DNA of 64,000 nucleotides from positions 1,488,001-1,552,000 of the forward strand of contig NZ_CP176502.1 of assembly GCF_046267875.1 (NCBI RefSeq), given 5' to 3'. The notes below the pieces were generated by a model. That model saw nothing but the letters and a program-made list of their open reading frames with translations, did not search any database and was not told the DNA's origin. Source of the stretch: Mannheimia glucosida. Lineage in GTDB: Bacteria > Pseudomonadota > Gammaproteobacteria > Enterobacterales > Pasteurellaceae. The first letter of the stretch is position 1. Each line of letters starts with the position of its first letter. The position numbers were made by a program, and so were the translations under genes. Of the stretch, positions 17,063 to 24,796 are shown one piece after another.

Positions 17063-17494
17063 TTAGGCTGCAAATCCGGATTTTCTCATCAGTTTGCGAT
17101 CAAAGTTGTGGCGAATAGGCTTATCGGAACGACATTCAAATGATGTAATACTATTCCCTGTTTTAATATCCTTAACCTGAACACTCGCTTCAAAAGGTGA
17201 TTTAGGATCTGCTTCTATATGACCTACAATATAAGATTTTCCTGCATTTCTTAATTCGAGCGAGATTGTTGTGAATTGTGAGCCACCTGCAATCTCCGAT
17301 GCCGGATTTTTGAGAGCTTCTTTTACAGGATTTTTGAATGTGGTGTCACCGTGAGAGTACACATAGTTTCCCCCCTCTTTGGTAACTTTTAACGTTTGGT
17401 TATCTGTAGTTGTGCAAGAATACACTACATTGTTATTTGCAAAAGCATTCATTGAGAAAAATGCTGATAAAGCTACAATTGCCATTTTTTTCAT
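17063..17494 (-). CDS. Exported ICE protein of unknown function
   Basis: A 143-residue protein with a clear signal peptide (MKKMAIVALSAFFSMNAFA) and a beta-rich mature part with two cysteines that may form a disulfide (VVYSCTTTD and SFECRSD). It begins three bases after the stop of the PFL_4711 homologue and is the last gene of the minus-strand T4SS operon. No family is recognised. The position suggests a periplasmic accessory of the transfer apparatus or of the lysozyme domain upstream. Confidence 0.7.
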   Translation of the reverse strand: MKKMAIVALSAFFSMNAFANNNVVYSCTTTDNQTLKVTKEGGNYVYSHGDTTFKNPVKEALKNPASEIAGGSQFTTISLELRNAGKSYIVGHIEADPKSPFEASVQVKDIKTGNSITSFECRSDKPIRHNFDRKLMRKSGFAA

Positions 17495-17497
17495 AGG

Positions 17498-19600
17498 TTA
17501 GTTTCCTTTTGGTGCGTTGATAATGTAATCGGCTTCCTGGTTACGTCTTCGAGCATTAACACCATTATTATGCCCTTGTAAATTTCGGATTGAGTTAGCT
17601 AAAGCCGTCATATCACCTGATTGTGCAGAGACAGCCGCCGCTTTTTGAACACTTTCTAGTTTGGATAATGAACCATAGTTGTATGATACCGACGTTAATG
17701 CTGCTTGGGCTTGAGGAGTCAATTTGGCCCAAACATCGGTACCAACATTACCTCTTGCAACATTCATAAATTGAGGCATTCTTCGTGCTAAATCACGTTC
17801 AGCATCTTCCCGGCTTACATAAGTGCCTTTTTGAACTCGATGAACTATACCATCTGCAGTAGTATAGGTATCAGAGCCGTATCCGGCACGGTTAGCATTT
17901 ACATCCCATTTCCCGTGGCTTAAATATCCTTCAAACTGTTTGATAAGAGCCGTTGCTTGTTCATTCGCATTGCCGTTCATTTGGGCAATTTGGGTATAGC
18001 TCCCTACATTCACGTTACTGACAATGTTTGTTGGGGAGGCTTTATATGCCCCATAAAAATCACTCATGCCTGAGCCGTCTGATTTTGGGATAGCAATATA
18101 TCTATCGCCAACGGCATTTTGTGCAGAATTAGCAATGCCACTGGTGTTGAGATTATTTGCTCCGGCTTGATTGCTTAAATTGGCAAAGCGACGGTTTCCA
18201 TCACCCATCGCATTATCATCAATAGCAAGAGCTTGTTCGTTCATCTGTTGAGTAATTGCAGCTAATGCTGTATTACCGTTGATTGAACGTTGCAATTCCA
18301 TTTCGAGTTTAACTTGCTCAATTTCTCTGTCAAGTAATTTGAGGTTTCTTTCTGCTTCTTCTACTAAGGAAGATTTTATAACATTTGGCTCACGCATACC
18401 GGCTAACATTGCTCGGCGAATCAGTAGCAACTTTTCCATTTCTTTAGAAATAGCTAATTCTTGCGATAACCTTGCACCCAGCAAGGCTGCATCCGGCGAA
18501 GCAGCAATGGCTTCTAATACGCCTTTTGTTACACTGACCGTTGATGTACTCAGTGAATTGAGTTGCTCCGGCGTTAAACTATCTAAGTGATTCAGTGCCG
18601 CTTCTAGCTTTGTGGCTTTTTCAATAGTTGTTTGTTCAATAAAATGGGCGATTCCTTTCCCGGCTTTAGCTCCACTTGAACTTTGTTCACAAGTTTCACA
18701 GGCATCAAGGAATGTTTCACCAATCACTTCACTTGCATAGGCAGCAGCCTCGCTTGGATTTTTCCATTCCGTACAAAGCATACCATCACAGCTTGCAATA
18801 GGTATATCTCCTTTTTCTAATGGTCCTCGTCCTAAAGCGAGGTTATATCCGGCTCCAACAATGTCAGCAACGATAGCCATTGGTTTTTGATTTTTACCAC
18901 CACGTTGTTCGCCACCTACCCAAGGGATGCCTTTTTCAGCATCTTTTTTATCCATTTTCTTCTTGGCTGCCATTGCATCAGGCTCTGTTTCAGCAATTTC
19001 AGCGGCTCGGTGTAATCCGGCCATCTTTGCTAATTTACTGTCCATTGCTAAATCAGCAAGTTGGCTAGACATGGCTTCGCAACTGGTTTTGAAGTTGTTG
19101 AAGTCAAGTTTTCCTTGATATAGACCATTAGAAAGAATGTCATACAGTTGAGGATTTGCTCGTTGGATAATCATCGCCGGGAGGCTGGCAACTGCACCGG
19201 TTGCTGACTCAATAATATTGCCATAAAGATCTTTAAAACCTTCAGTAATACCATTAAGCTGGTTTTTAATGGAAAGTTTAATATCAAAGTTGCCACAAGT
19301 TAAATTCGATTTCCAGCCAATACCAATCCCATATTGATTTGGTCTGCCACGGGAAGCTGGTGCGGAAATGGCACTACCTCCTCCAATGGAGTAGTGCATA
19401 TAATCAGAAAGGACAGGGTAGTATTCCGTGAGAGCGTTATTACCAGAAACGCCTAGATTACCAGTCCTATAGCCTGTTGTATTTTCAATGAAATTACTAA
19501 TGCTATTGCCAACATTAACGGTATTACTATTTGCGTATCCGCTCATGGTTGTTAGCATTATACAAGCGGTTAGAAATTTGAGACTTTTTGCTTTTTTCAT
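17498..19600 (-). CDS. ICE protein PFL_4711 (TIGR03755) family, TraH-like, fused to a C-terminal phage-type lysozyme domain
   Basis: A 700-residue exported protein: signal peptide (FLTACIMLTTMSGYA), then a TraH-like PFL_4711 region (YPVLSDYMHYSIGGG, cysteine pairs such as CETCEQ), then a helical, Q/N-rich linker (residues ~400-540). The last ~155 residues (from about 545) are a phage-virion lysozyme-like domain: LIKQFEG (E557), WDVNANRAGYG (D566, nine residues after the glutamate as in T4 lysozyme), then QAALTSVSYNYG and NARRRNQE. The usual threonine of the E-D-T triad is not obvious. The first part is expected in mating-pair formation; the fused domain probably opens peptidoglycan. The protein precedes an exported partner three bases downstream. 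Confidence 0.88.
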   Translation of the reverse strand: MKKAKSLKFLTACIMLTTMSGYANSNTVNVGNSISNFIENTTGYRTGNLGVSGNNALTEYYPVLSDYMHYSIGGGSAISAPASRGRPNQYGIGIGWKSNLTCGNFDIKLSIKNQLNGITEGFKDLYGNIIESATGAVASLPAMIIQRANPQLYDILSNGLYQGKLDFNNFKTSCEAMSSQLADLAMDSKLAKMAGLHRAAEIAETEPDAMAAKKKMDKKDAEKGIPWVGGEQRGGKNQKPMAIVADIVGAGYNLALGRGPLEKGDIPIASCDGMLCTEWKNPSEAAAYASEVIGETFLDACETCEQSSSGAKAGKGIAHFIEQTTIEKATKLEAALNHLDSLTPEQLNSLSTSTVSVTKGVLEAIAASPDAALLGARLSQELAISKEMEKLLLIRRAMLAGMREPNVIKSSLVEEAERNLKLLDREIEQVKLEMELQRSINGNTALAAITQQMNEQALAIDDNAMGDGNRRFANLSNQAGANNLNTSGIANSAQNAVGDRYIAIPKSDGSGMSDFYGAYKASPTNIVSNVNVGSYTQIAQMNGNANEQATALIKQFEGYLSHGKWDVNANRAGYGSDTYTTADGIVHRVQKGTYVSREDAERDLARRMPQFMNVARGNVGTDVWAKLTPQAQAALTSVSYNYGSLSKLESVQKAAAVSAQSGDMTALANSIRNLQGHNNGVNARRRNQEADYIINAPKGN

Positions 19601-19627
19601 TTATTTATCCTAAATAATGCTGATAAT

Positions 19628-20602
19628 TTAATGAGTATGTGTACTTTTCCAGTCCACATGACCTAAAAAAATTTGCCCTTGTTTTTTACAGCAAGAATAA
19701 GGTCTCCATAATGCCCAGCTGTAATTCTCAGTATTGGAGAAACTATCTGAATGGGTAGCCCAATCACCACTGTGCGGAAAGACTTTACAGCTTTGTTCCA
19801 TTTTAGGAGAGAGTAGTTGCCAGCGATGGGTTTTCTTATCACCTTCAATAACTTCTTTGGGATACCATTTACCTTTTCCTCCGCTTTTCTGAACCGGGTA
19901 ATAGACGTGTAATTGGCCAGTTCGACTCACAATATCGCCTACTCGTTGAGCAATAACTGCTGAGGCTTTATAGTCGTGAGTTTGTGTGATACTGCCTGAG
20001 CGAGGATAGAGGTTTCCCCATATATCTGTTGTAGTACCCACGTTTCGCATATTGGGAGCTAATGCCTCAGGATAGAACATTTCCGGCATATTGTTATTCC
20101 AAGCGAGATAGTCCAATGCACTCAGGAAATAAGGCATATAAGGTGTTGTTTGACTTTCACAGGAATAACCAAGCGAGCCGATCATTTGCATCGCCATACC
20201 TCCAGGATGTCCTATTGCTTCGGCGTTCTTAAAACGATATTGGGTGTATTTTTGATTTAGGCGATTATTCATTCCGCCTTTTGCTCCCTGGTTTAGCCAT
20301 TTCATTTCGGTCCAAGGGCTTTGGTTATCGTGGTTATAAGCAGATATAACCATTTCAGGGATAAAGTGATGTACTTTGACAGATGTCTTTACACTGCATT
20401 TCCAGTAGGTACATTTAAGCCAAAAACAAGTACCAACAACGCTCCAATCAGCACAACTGGGAGATGCTGTAGAACTCATAATCGTTGCAGTATTGATGTT
20501 ATTTGCCTCAATCGCTGCACTTTGCTCTACGACTGATAGAGATAGCGTACAAATTAAGGCAGAGTAAATGGAGGATACTCTTACTTTTGAGACGATATTC
20601 AT
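19628..20602 (-). CDS. ICE protein PFL_4710 (TIGR03756) family, TraU-like
   Basis: A 324-residue exported protein. The signal peptide ends near VVEQSAA; the mature part opens with a cysteine-rich segment (CADWSVVGTCFWLKC, then WKCSV), as in TraU. It is expected in the periplasm as part of mating-pair formation and probably needs disulfide formation. Its ATG shares one base with the stop of the PFL_4709 homologue upstream, so it is coupled to it. Length and order (4709-4710-4711) support the family. Confidence 0.9.
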   Translation of the reverse strand: MNIVSKVRVSSIYSALICTLSLSVVEQSAAIEANNINTATIMSSTASPSCADWSVVGTCFWLKCTYWKCSVKTSVKVHHFIPEMVISAYNHDNQSPWTEMKWLNQGAKGGMNNRLNQKYTQYRFKNAEAIGHPGGMAMQMIGSLGYSCESQTTPYMPYFLSALDYLAWNNNMPEMFYPEALAPNMRNVGTTTDIWGNLYPRSGSITQTHDYKASAVIAQRVGDIVSRTGQLHVYYPVQKSGGKGKWYPKEVIEGDKKTHRWQLLSPKMEQSCKVFPHSGDWATHSDSFSNTENYSWALWRPYSCCKKQGQIFLGHVDWKSTHTH

Positions 20603-21054
20603 TAATATCCTCCTTGTTGTTGGTCTGCGAGATAACGTTCAATGGCTCTGCCTATATCACTTTCTCCGTAGATGACGGAGGAGAACGCAGGATTTTGTTT
20701 TTCAAATACGACCGCTGGAATTTTCATTACTCCCTGTTTCCAGCCCTCAATTACGCCTTGATAAGCTGTTTTAAGTTTTGTTTCAAACTGTGTCCAAGCT
20801 GTTGTATTCATTACTTGTCGTACTTGTTGTTCTGCTTGTACAGGATCAGTAGATAAATTTGCTAAAAATGAGTCTTCCAATTTTTCTACGCTGTCTAAAT
20901 AGTAAACTTCATCGGCAAGATGAGGCTGTTGAATAGGGTAGGATTCGGAAGTAAATACCTTAACTGTTACATCTGAGAGTTTATTAGCAGGACTAGCACT
21001 TGCCATAGCTGAAAGCAGCAGTAGTGGTAAATAGTAAAATGTCTTAGCTTGCAT
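20602..21054 (-). CDS. ICE protein PFL_4709 (TIGR03757) family
   Basis: A 150-residue protein with a signal peptide (MQAKTFYYLPLLLLSAMASA) and a mature part that begins with a thioredoxin-like VTVKVFTSE strand; it resembles TrbC/TraW-type periplasmic proteins. The start at 21054 is chosen because TGTGGAGC lies just upstream; an in-frame ATG at 21081 lacks a binding site. It is the first gene of the minus-strand T4SS operon, whose promoter should lie between 21055 and about 21180. Confidence 0.85.
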   Translation of the reverse strand: MQAKTFYYLPLLLLSAMASASPANKLSDVTVKVFTSESYPIQQPHLADEVYYLDSVEKLEDSFLANLSTDPVQAEQQVRQVMNTTAWTQFETKLKTAYQGVIEGWKQGVMKIPAVVFEKQNPAFSSVIYGESDIGRAIERYLADQQQGGY

Positions 21055-21180
21055 AAATGCTCCACAAATAGAGTAATTCACGCTTACCTTAAAAGATGAT
21101 ATGGGGAGAAGAAATCGGAAATTGTTTTTTGGTTTTGGAGAGTTTTAAAAAATTCTCTAAATAGGCTTTACAGTTTTTGC

Positions 21181-21208
21181 TTGTGTTAAAGATAGAAAAT
21201 TCGATAAT
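21181..21208 (+). promoter_or_regulatory. Possible promoter of the cargo cluster
   Basis: TTGTGT (21181-21186) and GATAAT (21203-21208) are 16 bases apart, a fair sigma-70 match. A start near 21215 would put the folded segment 21244-21409 at the head of the RNA and the first leader and gene (21503) behind it. No experimental support; other hexamers in this AT-rich stretch are possible. Confidence 0.4.
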
Positions 21209-21243
21209 AAACTTAACTTTCTGTATCTGTGGATACAAAGTAG

Positions 21244-21409
21244 GTAGCTTAGAACTGCATTCAGAAGCGTCTGAATTGAGCTACGGATTCACTGCGGTGA
21301 ATTTGGTTCATTCCCTTTGTTGGTCGGTTCGCCAACTTAAATAAAGAACTGCCTTTTAAAGCTGACTCCATTCTGCAATCAGCTGCAAACTCGCTTGAGT
21401 TTGGAATGG
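21244..21409 (+). ncRNA. Candidate structured RNA upstream of the cargo genes
   Basis: The segment holds a run of short, clean stems in a gene-free stretch. These are GTAGCT/AGCTAC (21244-21249/21279-21284) with an inner TTCAG/CTGAA; ATTCAC/GTGAAT (21287-21292/21297-21302); and a branched element in which CCATTC/GAATGG (21368-21373/21404-21409) encloses GCA/TGC and AAACTC/GAGTTT (21387-21392/21397-21402). AGCTGA/TCAGCT (21360-21365/21379-21384) competes with the last element. It has no open reading frame of note. RNA function is inferred from structure only. Confidence 0.45.
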
Positions 21410-21433
21410 ACTTTTCATTTCTTATCAACCTGT

Positions 21434-21502
21434 CCAGGGAAACATCAATTTCCCCATGGGCAATAGGTGTTTTCTCTTGGATATAATTTAGGAGATTACC
21501 CT
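21434..21502 (+). promoter_or_regulatory. Cargo leader 1 (divergent copy)
   Basis: GGGAAA (21437-21442) pairs with TTTCCC (21449-21454), and CCATGGGCAAT and GTGTTTTCTC follow in the order seen in the other leaders. The middle arm fits the first arm less well, and the binding site (GGAGATTACC before ATG 21503) does not repeat the arm. It looks like a decayed or variant member of the family. Confidence 0.5.
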
Positions 21503-21727
21503 ATGATTCATATCAGATTTAACTGTCTGTCGGATATTTTGGATTGTAAGAATATTCGTGGCCAAGATCATGTTGTTAAACAAATTAAAGCAAATGCTTT
21601 GAATGCTTGGCAACATCGTCAGAAATCGGAGACTAGCGTGCGTTTTGTCACCAAAATCAGCGATAGATTATTCCGTCATTTGAGTGTGACAGAGAAATCA
21701 GATGGTTCTCTGCTAGTTTATCGTTAA
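21503..21727 (+). CDS. Hypothetical cargo protein
   Basis: A 74-residue basic protein (MIHIRFNCLSDILDCKNIRG), start chosen by TAGGAG nine bases upstream of ATG 21503. It has no membrane segment or signal peptide. The central part is K/R/H-rich (NAWQHRQKSETS), which might bind nucleic acid; no family is recognised. It is the first gene behind the structured segment and leader 1. Confidence 0.6.
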   Translation: MIHIRFNCLSDILDCKNIRGQDHVVKQIKANALNAWQHRQKSETSVRFVTKISDRLFRHLSVTEKSDGSLLVYR

Positions 21728-21794
21728 ATGCAGGGCGTTTCTTATATTTAACCTTATAAATCTTAATTTATAGTCCCTTCAATTTTAACCTTCA

Positions 21795-21860
21795 CCCTAT
21801 CGGGAAACACAATTCCCGAAACGGGCAATGTGTTTCCCTTATTTTATTTGGAGAAACACA
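21795..21860 (+). promoter_or_regulatory. Cargo leader 2
   Basis: First arm GGGAAACAC (21802-21810) pairs perfectly with the middle arm GTGTTTCCC (21830-21838). Alternatively CGGGAA/TTCCCG (21801-21806/21813-21818), closed by CCC/GGG, hides the first arm. The middle arm TGTGTTTC (21829-21836) can also pair with GAAACACA (21853-21860), the bases running from the Shine-Dalgarno GGAG to the ATG at 21861. These are mutually exclusive pairings, as in a translational switch. Confidence 0.65.
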
Positions 21861-22694
21861 ATGAACCTTTTACAAATCTATTTTCAACAACAGCTTGTCA
21901 CAGCCGGATTTCCTAATGATTTAAAAATTGAGTATTCACTCTCTCATTGTCAGGGAGATGGCGTAGCATTTTACGGTAGCCTTAATACCGATACATTAAT
22001 TAAACTCTTTAACAGCCTAAATCCGCAGAAACGCAAACAAAAAATGTTTGCCAATCTGCTAAGTCACATTGAGTCTTGGGAATCGTATGGCGTAGATTTT
22101 GACATTACACGAAACAGTTTTGGGTATCACTACTCACATTGGAATACGATGGAACTTTATGCTAAAACTGCAGATCAGTTAGCGTTTTTCAATGATAGTG
22201 ATGCTCGAAGAAACTGGTATTTTCCGACTTCAAAAGTGTATAAATATAAAGGCTTGTGGGATGAGTTTATTCAGGATTTAGAACAGTATATTAAGGGTAC
22301 TTCTCGTGAGTTGGAAACGAATGGCTATCAGATTATTGATGCCTCGCCGGATCAGACGGAGACCGTTTTCAAATTTAACACGGAAAACTACCTGGTAGAG
22401 CTTAAACGTAAACCCTCTAAATTTTATTTAGAGCCTATTGATTGGGTGTTTGGTGATGAATGCAACTTTAAGACAAGCATAGAGGAACTCCTACAAGGAA
22501 AAATTTTCTATGCTGATTTTGAAGCAATCGTTACTGATAAAGAAAGTGGCATTCAGCTAGGATTTGACAGCATCAGTGGATTAAGTTATTCCCCGACTGA
22601 TCGAACATTTAGTGGTTATCGGCAAGAACTTATTGGCAATGCTATCGCTTCTGCCCGTAGCAATGCGGCACGCTTTTCCTACTTACACGCCTAA
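21861..22694 (+). CDS. Hypothetical cargo protein, 277 residues
   Basis: A soluble protein (MNLLQIYFQQQLVTAGFPND), start chosen by GGAGAAACACA directly before ATG 21861. No membrane segment, signal peptide or catalytic motif is visible. It is rich in aromatic residues and looks like a mixed alpha/beta fold. The C-terminus is ARSNAARFSYLHA. No family is recognised. It lies behind leader 2, suggesting expression shared in mode with the other cargo genes, and it is followed by a single uptake-type word in the intergenic space. Confidence 0.65.
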   Translation: MNLLQIYFQQQLVTAGFPNDLKIEYSLSHCQGDGVAFYGSLNTDTLIKLFNSLNPQKRKQKMFANLLSHIESWESYGVDFDITRNSFGYHYSHWNTMELYAKTADQLAFFNDSDARRNWYFPTSKVYKYKGLWDEFIQDLEQYIKGTSRELETNGYQIIDASPDQTETVFKFNTENYLVELKRKPSKFYLEPIDWVFGDECNFKTSIEELLQGKIFYADFEAIVTDKESGIQLGFDSISGLSYSPTDRTFSGYRQELIGNAIASARSNAARFSYLHA

Positions 22695-22742
22695 TTTACA
22701 GATTTTTACTTAAAATTGACCGCTTGTAGAAGTTGGTTTTCA

Positions 22743-22806
22743 CCCCGTGGGGAAATATTTTCCCTATTGGGTAAGATGTTTCTCCACTCTTTTCATTTGG
22801 AGAAAT
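22743..22806 (+). promoter_or_regulatory. Cargo leader 3
   Basis: First arm GGGGAAATAT (22749-22758), middle arm ATGTTTCTCC (22776-22785) and binding-site arm GGAGAAATAT (22799-22808). The middle arm pairs with either of the other two over ten positions, with two or one G-U wobbles. A local hairpin GGGAAA/TTTCCC (22750-22755/22759-22764), closed by CCC/GGG, can hide the first arm. The binding-site arm reaches into the ATG at 22807. Confidence 0.7.
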
Positions 22807-23217
22807 ATGATGAAACACAATTTAGATTTACTCAAATACATCTGGGATAACCGCAATTTAGATAATAAAGCCTACCAATACCTCTTTCACATTTGCATAG
22901 AGCCGATGAAAAAAGGAGATTGGAATCGTTACACGATTTGGCTGAATCAGCACGGCAATTTAGTCAATATTTCTGCGGTGGTTTATGAGATTGTGAGCTA
23001 TCAACAGTTAAAAGATGATATTAAACTTTGGCAGGATACGCAGTTTTATTGCCGTCCGGAAAAAGTTGAAACAACCGGTTTTGTATCATTTCTATTGCAT
23101 CAGTTTTTTAATGGCATTGCCCATATTTTACTGGAACAGAAAATGATTACTGAGACTGAAGCAGGGGAAAAAAGCTATAACTTTCTCGCTGCAAATAGTT
23201 TTCAACGTTTACTTTAA
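22807..23217 (+). CDS. Hypothetical cargo protein, 136 residues
   Basis: A soluble, aromatic-rich protein (MMKHNLDLLKYIWDNRNLDN); either of two adjacent ATGs (22807 or 22810) could be used, with GGAG at 22799-22802. The sequence is mostly helical, with YQYLFHICIEPMKKGDW and a C-terminus of EAGEKSYNFLAANSF. No signal peptide or membrane segment; no family is recognised. Leader 3 precedes it, and a 51-residue gene follows after 13 bases. Confidence 0.6.
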   Translation: MMKHNLDLLKYIWDNRNLDNKAYQYLFHICIEPMKKGDWNRYTIWLNQHGNLVNISAVVYEIVSYQQLKDDIKLWQDTQFYCRPEKVETTGFVSFLLHQFFNGIAHILLEQKMITETEAGEKSYNFLAANSFQRLL

Positions 23218-23230
23218 TGGGGGCGAAATT

Positions 23231-23386
23231 ATGGAAACTCGTACTGTTAAAGTCATTTACGATGATGGCGATTATTTTTTCACTCGAATCAATGGTGATG
23301 AACAAACTATCCGTAGTTACTACGCTATAGGTAGTTCCGTTGGTTTTGATGATTCCAGAAAAATAGCTGCTATTGAGATTTTATAA
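23231..23386 (+). CDS. Small hypothetical cargo protein, 51 residues
   Basis: An open frame of 52 codons from ATG 23231 to TAA 23384-23386 (METRTVKVIYDDGDYFFTRI, ending DDSRKIAAIEIL). The product looks like a small all-beta or alpha/beta domain. GGGGGCG lies before the ATG. Unlike its neighbours it has no leader of its own, so it is probably translated from the mRNA of the preceding gene. The function is unknown. Confidence 0.55.
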   Translation: METRTVKVIYDDGDYFFTRINGDEQTIRSYYAIGSSVGFDDSRKIAAIEIL

Positions 23387-23390
23387 ACCA

Positions 23391-23464
23391 CCCATCGGGG
23401 AAACAAGTTCCCCAATAGGGTAGCCGTGTTTCCCCATTTTTCTACCCGAACTTTGGAGAAACAC
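23391..23464 (+). promoter_or_regulatory. Cargo leader 4
   Basis: First arm GGGGAAACA (23397-23405) pairs perfectly with TGTTTCCCC (23427-23435). A local hairpin GGGGAA/TTCCCC (23397-23402/23408-23413), closed by CCC/GGG, competes. The middle arm GTGTTTC (23426-23432) pairs with GAAACAC (23458-23464), the stretch between the Shine-Dalgarno and ATG 23465 of ardC. Confidence 0.65.
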
Positions 23465-24445
23465 ATGATGAACACTCAACAACCTAAATTTGATTTATAC
23501 CAACATATCACTGATAGAATCATTGCTGCATTAGAACAAGGTACAGCTCCGTGGTTAAAACCGTGGAGCCATCCGGAATGCAATATGGCATTACCTCGCA
23601 ATGCGGTTTCTAACCGTCTGTATTCCGGTATCAATACGCTATTGCTTTGGATTGCTACCGCTGAACACGGCTACAAACAGTGTAAGTGGATTACGGCGAA
23701 AAAAGCCAATGAACTCGGTGGATATATCCGTAAAGGGGAAAAAGCTACGGTTGTGATGAACTACCGTCCTAATGAGAGAGAAAAACTCGATGAGGAGGGA
23801 AATATTGTGTATGACGAGGAAGGAAATCCGGAAATGGAACAACACTTTTTCATTGCTAAGCACAATCTGTTCAATTTAGACCAGTGTGAAAATTTACCGG
23901 CGGAACTGTATGATCCTGTATCAGAACCAAAACAACCTAAATCTGAGCCAAACCAATACGATATTTTTGCTGATATTCGGCAGATTATCAAAGGAATGGA
24001 TTTGCACGTGGAAATAAAACCGAGTAACTGGGCTTTCTATCGAGCAAGTGAAGATAAGGTTGTAATGCCTGAGATGAAGCAATTTAAAAATGCCCAAGCG
24101 TTTCATAGCGTGTTATTGCATGAAATGACCCACGCTACCGGTGCTTTCAAACGGCTTGATCGTGAGGGTATTACCTCTGGAAAAGCAAAATTTGGAAACA
24201 AAGTCTATGCTTTTGAGGAATTGGTGGCTGAAATGGGAGGAGCATTTTTATGTGCCTACCTTGGATTCGATACAGTGCCTCAAAATGCAGCGTACATTGA
24301 TAGTTGGATTCGAGTGCTGAAAGAAGATAAACGGGCTATTGTCCGTGCTTCCGGTAAAGCTCGTGAAGCATGTCAATATATGTTGGATGCACTAAACGTC
24401 GCCCAGCTAGCTGACAAATACGAAGTATTTGATGAAGCAGCTTAA
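23465..24445 (+). CDS. ardC: ArdC-like antirestriction protein with zinc-metallopeptidase domain
   Basis: A 326-residue protein of the ArdC type. The N-terminal DUF1738-like DNA-binding domain is visible (ITDRIIAALEQGTAPWLKPW, then SNRLYSGINTLLLW and GGYIRKGEKATVV). The C-terminal metallopeptidase-like domain carries HEMTHATGA (HExxH-type zinc motif) and a later glutamate-rich FEELVAEMGGAFL helix. ArdC proteins protect incoming single-stranded or plasmid DNA from restriction, which suits a conjugative element. Start at 23465 (second ATG at 23468) is set by GGAGAAACAC. It is preceded by leader 4. Confidence 0.88.
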   Translation: MMNTQQPKFDLYQHITDRIIAALEQGTAPWLKPWSHPECNMALPRNAVSNRLYSGINTLLLWIATAEHGYKQCKWITAKKANELGGYIRKGEKATVVMNYRPNEREKLDEEGNIVYDEEGNPEMEQHFFIAKHNLFNLDQCENLPAELYDPVSEPKQPKSEPNQYDIFADIRQIIKGMDLHVEIKPSNWAFYRASEDKVVMPEMKQFKNAQAFHSVLLHEMTHATGAFKRLDREGITSGKAKFGNKVYAFEELVAEMGGAFLCAYLGFDTVPQNAAYIDSWIRVLKEDKRAIVRASGKAREACQYMLDALNVAQLADKYEVFDEAA

Positions 24446-24465
24446 TCACTTGCCGAAAGGCATTT

Positions 24466-24530
24466 CCCGAAGGGATACCGTACCCTTTGGGCATTGTGTA
24501 TCCCTATTACTTTTAATTGGAGAATACACG
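24466..24530 (+). promoter_or_regulatory. Cargo leader 5
   Basis: First arm GGGATAC (24472-24478) pairs with GTATCCC (24498-24504); a local hairpin AAGGG/CCCTT (24470-24474/24483-24487), closed by CCC/GGG, competes. The middle arm GTGTAT (24496-24501) pairs with ATACAC (24524-24529) between the binding site GGAG and ATG 24531. Compared with leaders 2 and 4, AAACA has become ATACA in both partners. Confidence 0.65.
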
Positions 24531-24719
24531 ATGAGTATGACACCTCGCAGACAGAATTGCTGGATTGTTACTGGGAAAGATGAGAATGGTATTTTGCAAA
24601 AATGCCGTTATTTGTATTATTCTCGCCGAGAAGCGGTAAAACGTTTTCGAGAGCAATTTAATTGTGTTGGTAAACACGGTGTGATTGAATCAGTAACACC
24701 ACAATTTGGTTGGTATTAA
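24531..24719 (+). CDS. Small basic cargo protein, 62 residues
   Basis: A 62-residue basic protein (MSMTPRRQNCWIVTGKDENG), with GGAGAATACACG just before ATG 24531. It has a compact look: a WIVTG strand, a charged turn, then YYSRREAVKRFREQF helix and a short C-terminal strand ending FGWY. Basic character might mean nucleic acid binding; no family is recognised. It lies between leaders 5 and 6. Confidence 0.6.
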   Translation: MSMTPRRQNCWIVTGKDENGILQKCRYLYYSRREAVKRFREQFNCVGKHGVIESVTPQFGWY

Positions 24720-24727
24720 CCGGCTTT

Positions 24728-24796
24728 CCCATAGGGATACATAATCCCTATGGGCATTGTGTATCCCTGTTTTATTAATTTAAATCGGAGAACACA
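24728..24796 (+). promoter_or_regulatory. Cargo leader 6 (clearest copy)
   Basis: CCCATAGGGAT (24728-24738) and ATCCCTATGGG (24744-24754) form a perfect 11-bp hairpin with an ACATA loop. Within it, GGGATACA (24734-24741) can instead pair perfectly with TGTATCCC (24760-24767). TTGTGT (24757-24762) can pair with ACACAA (24792-24797), which covers the space after GGAG and the A of the start codon. Three pairings share the same bases, so only some can exist at once. Confidence 0.7.
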
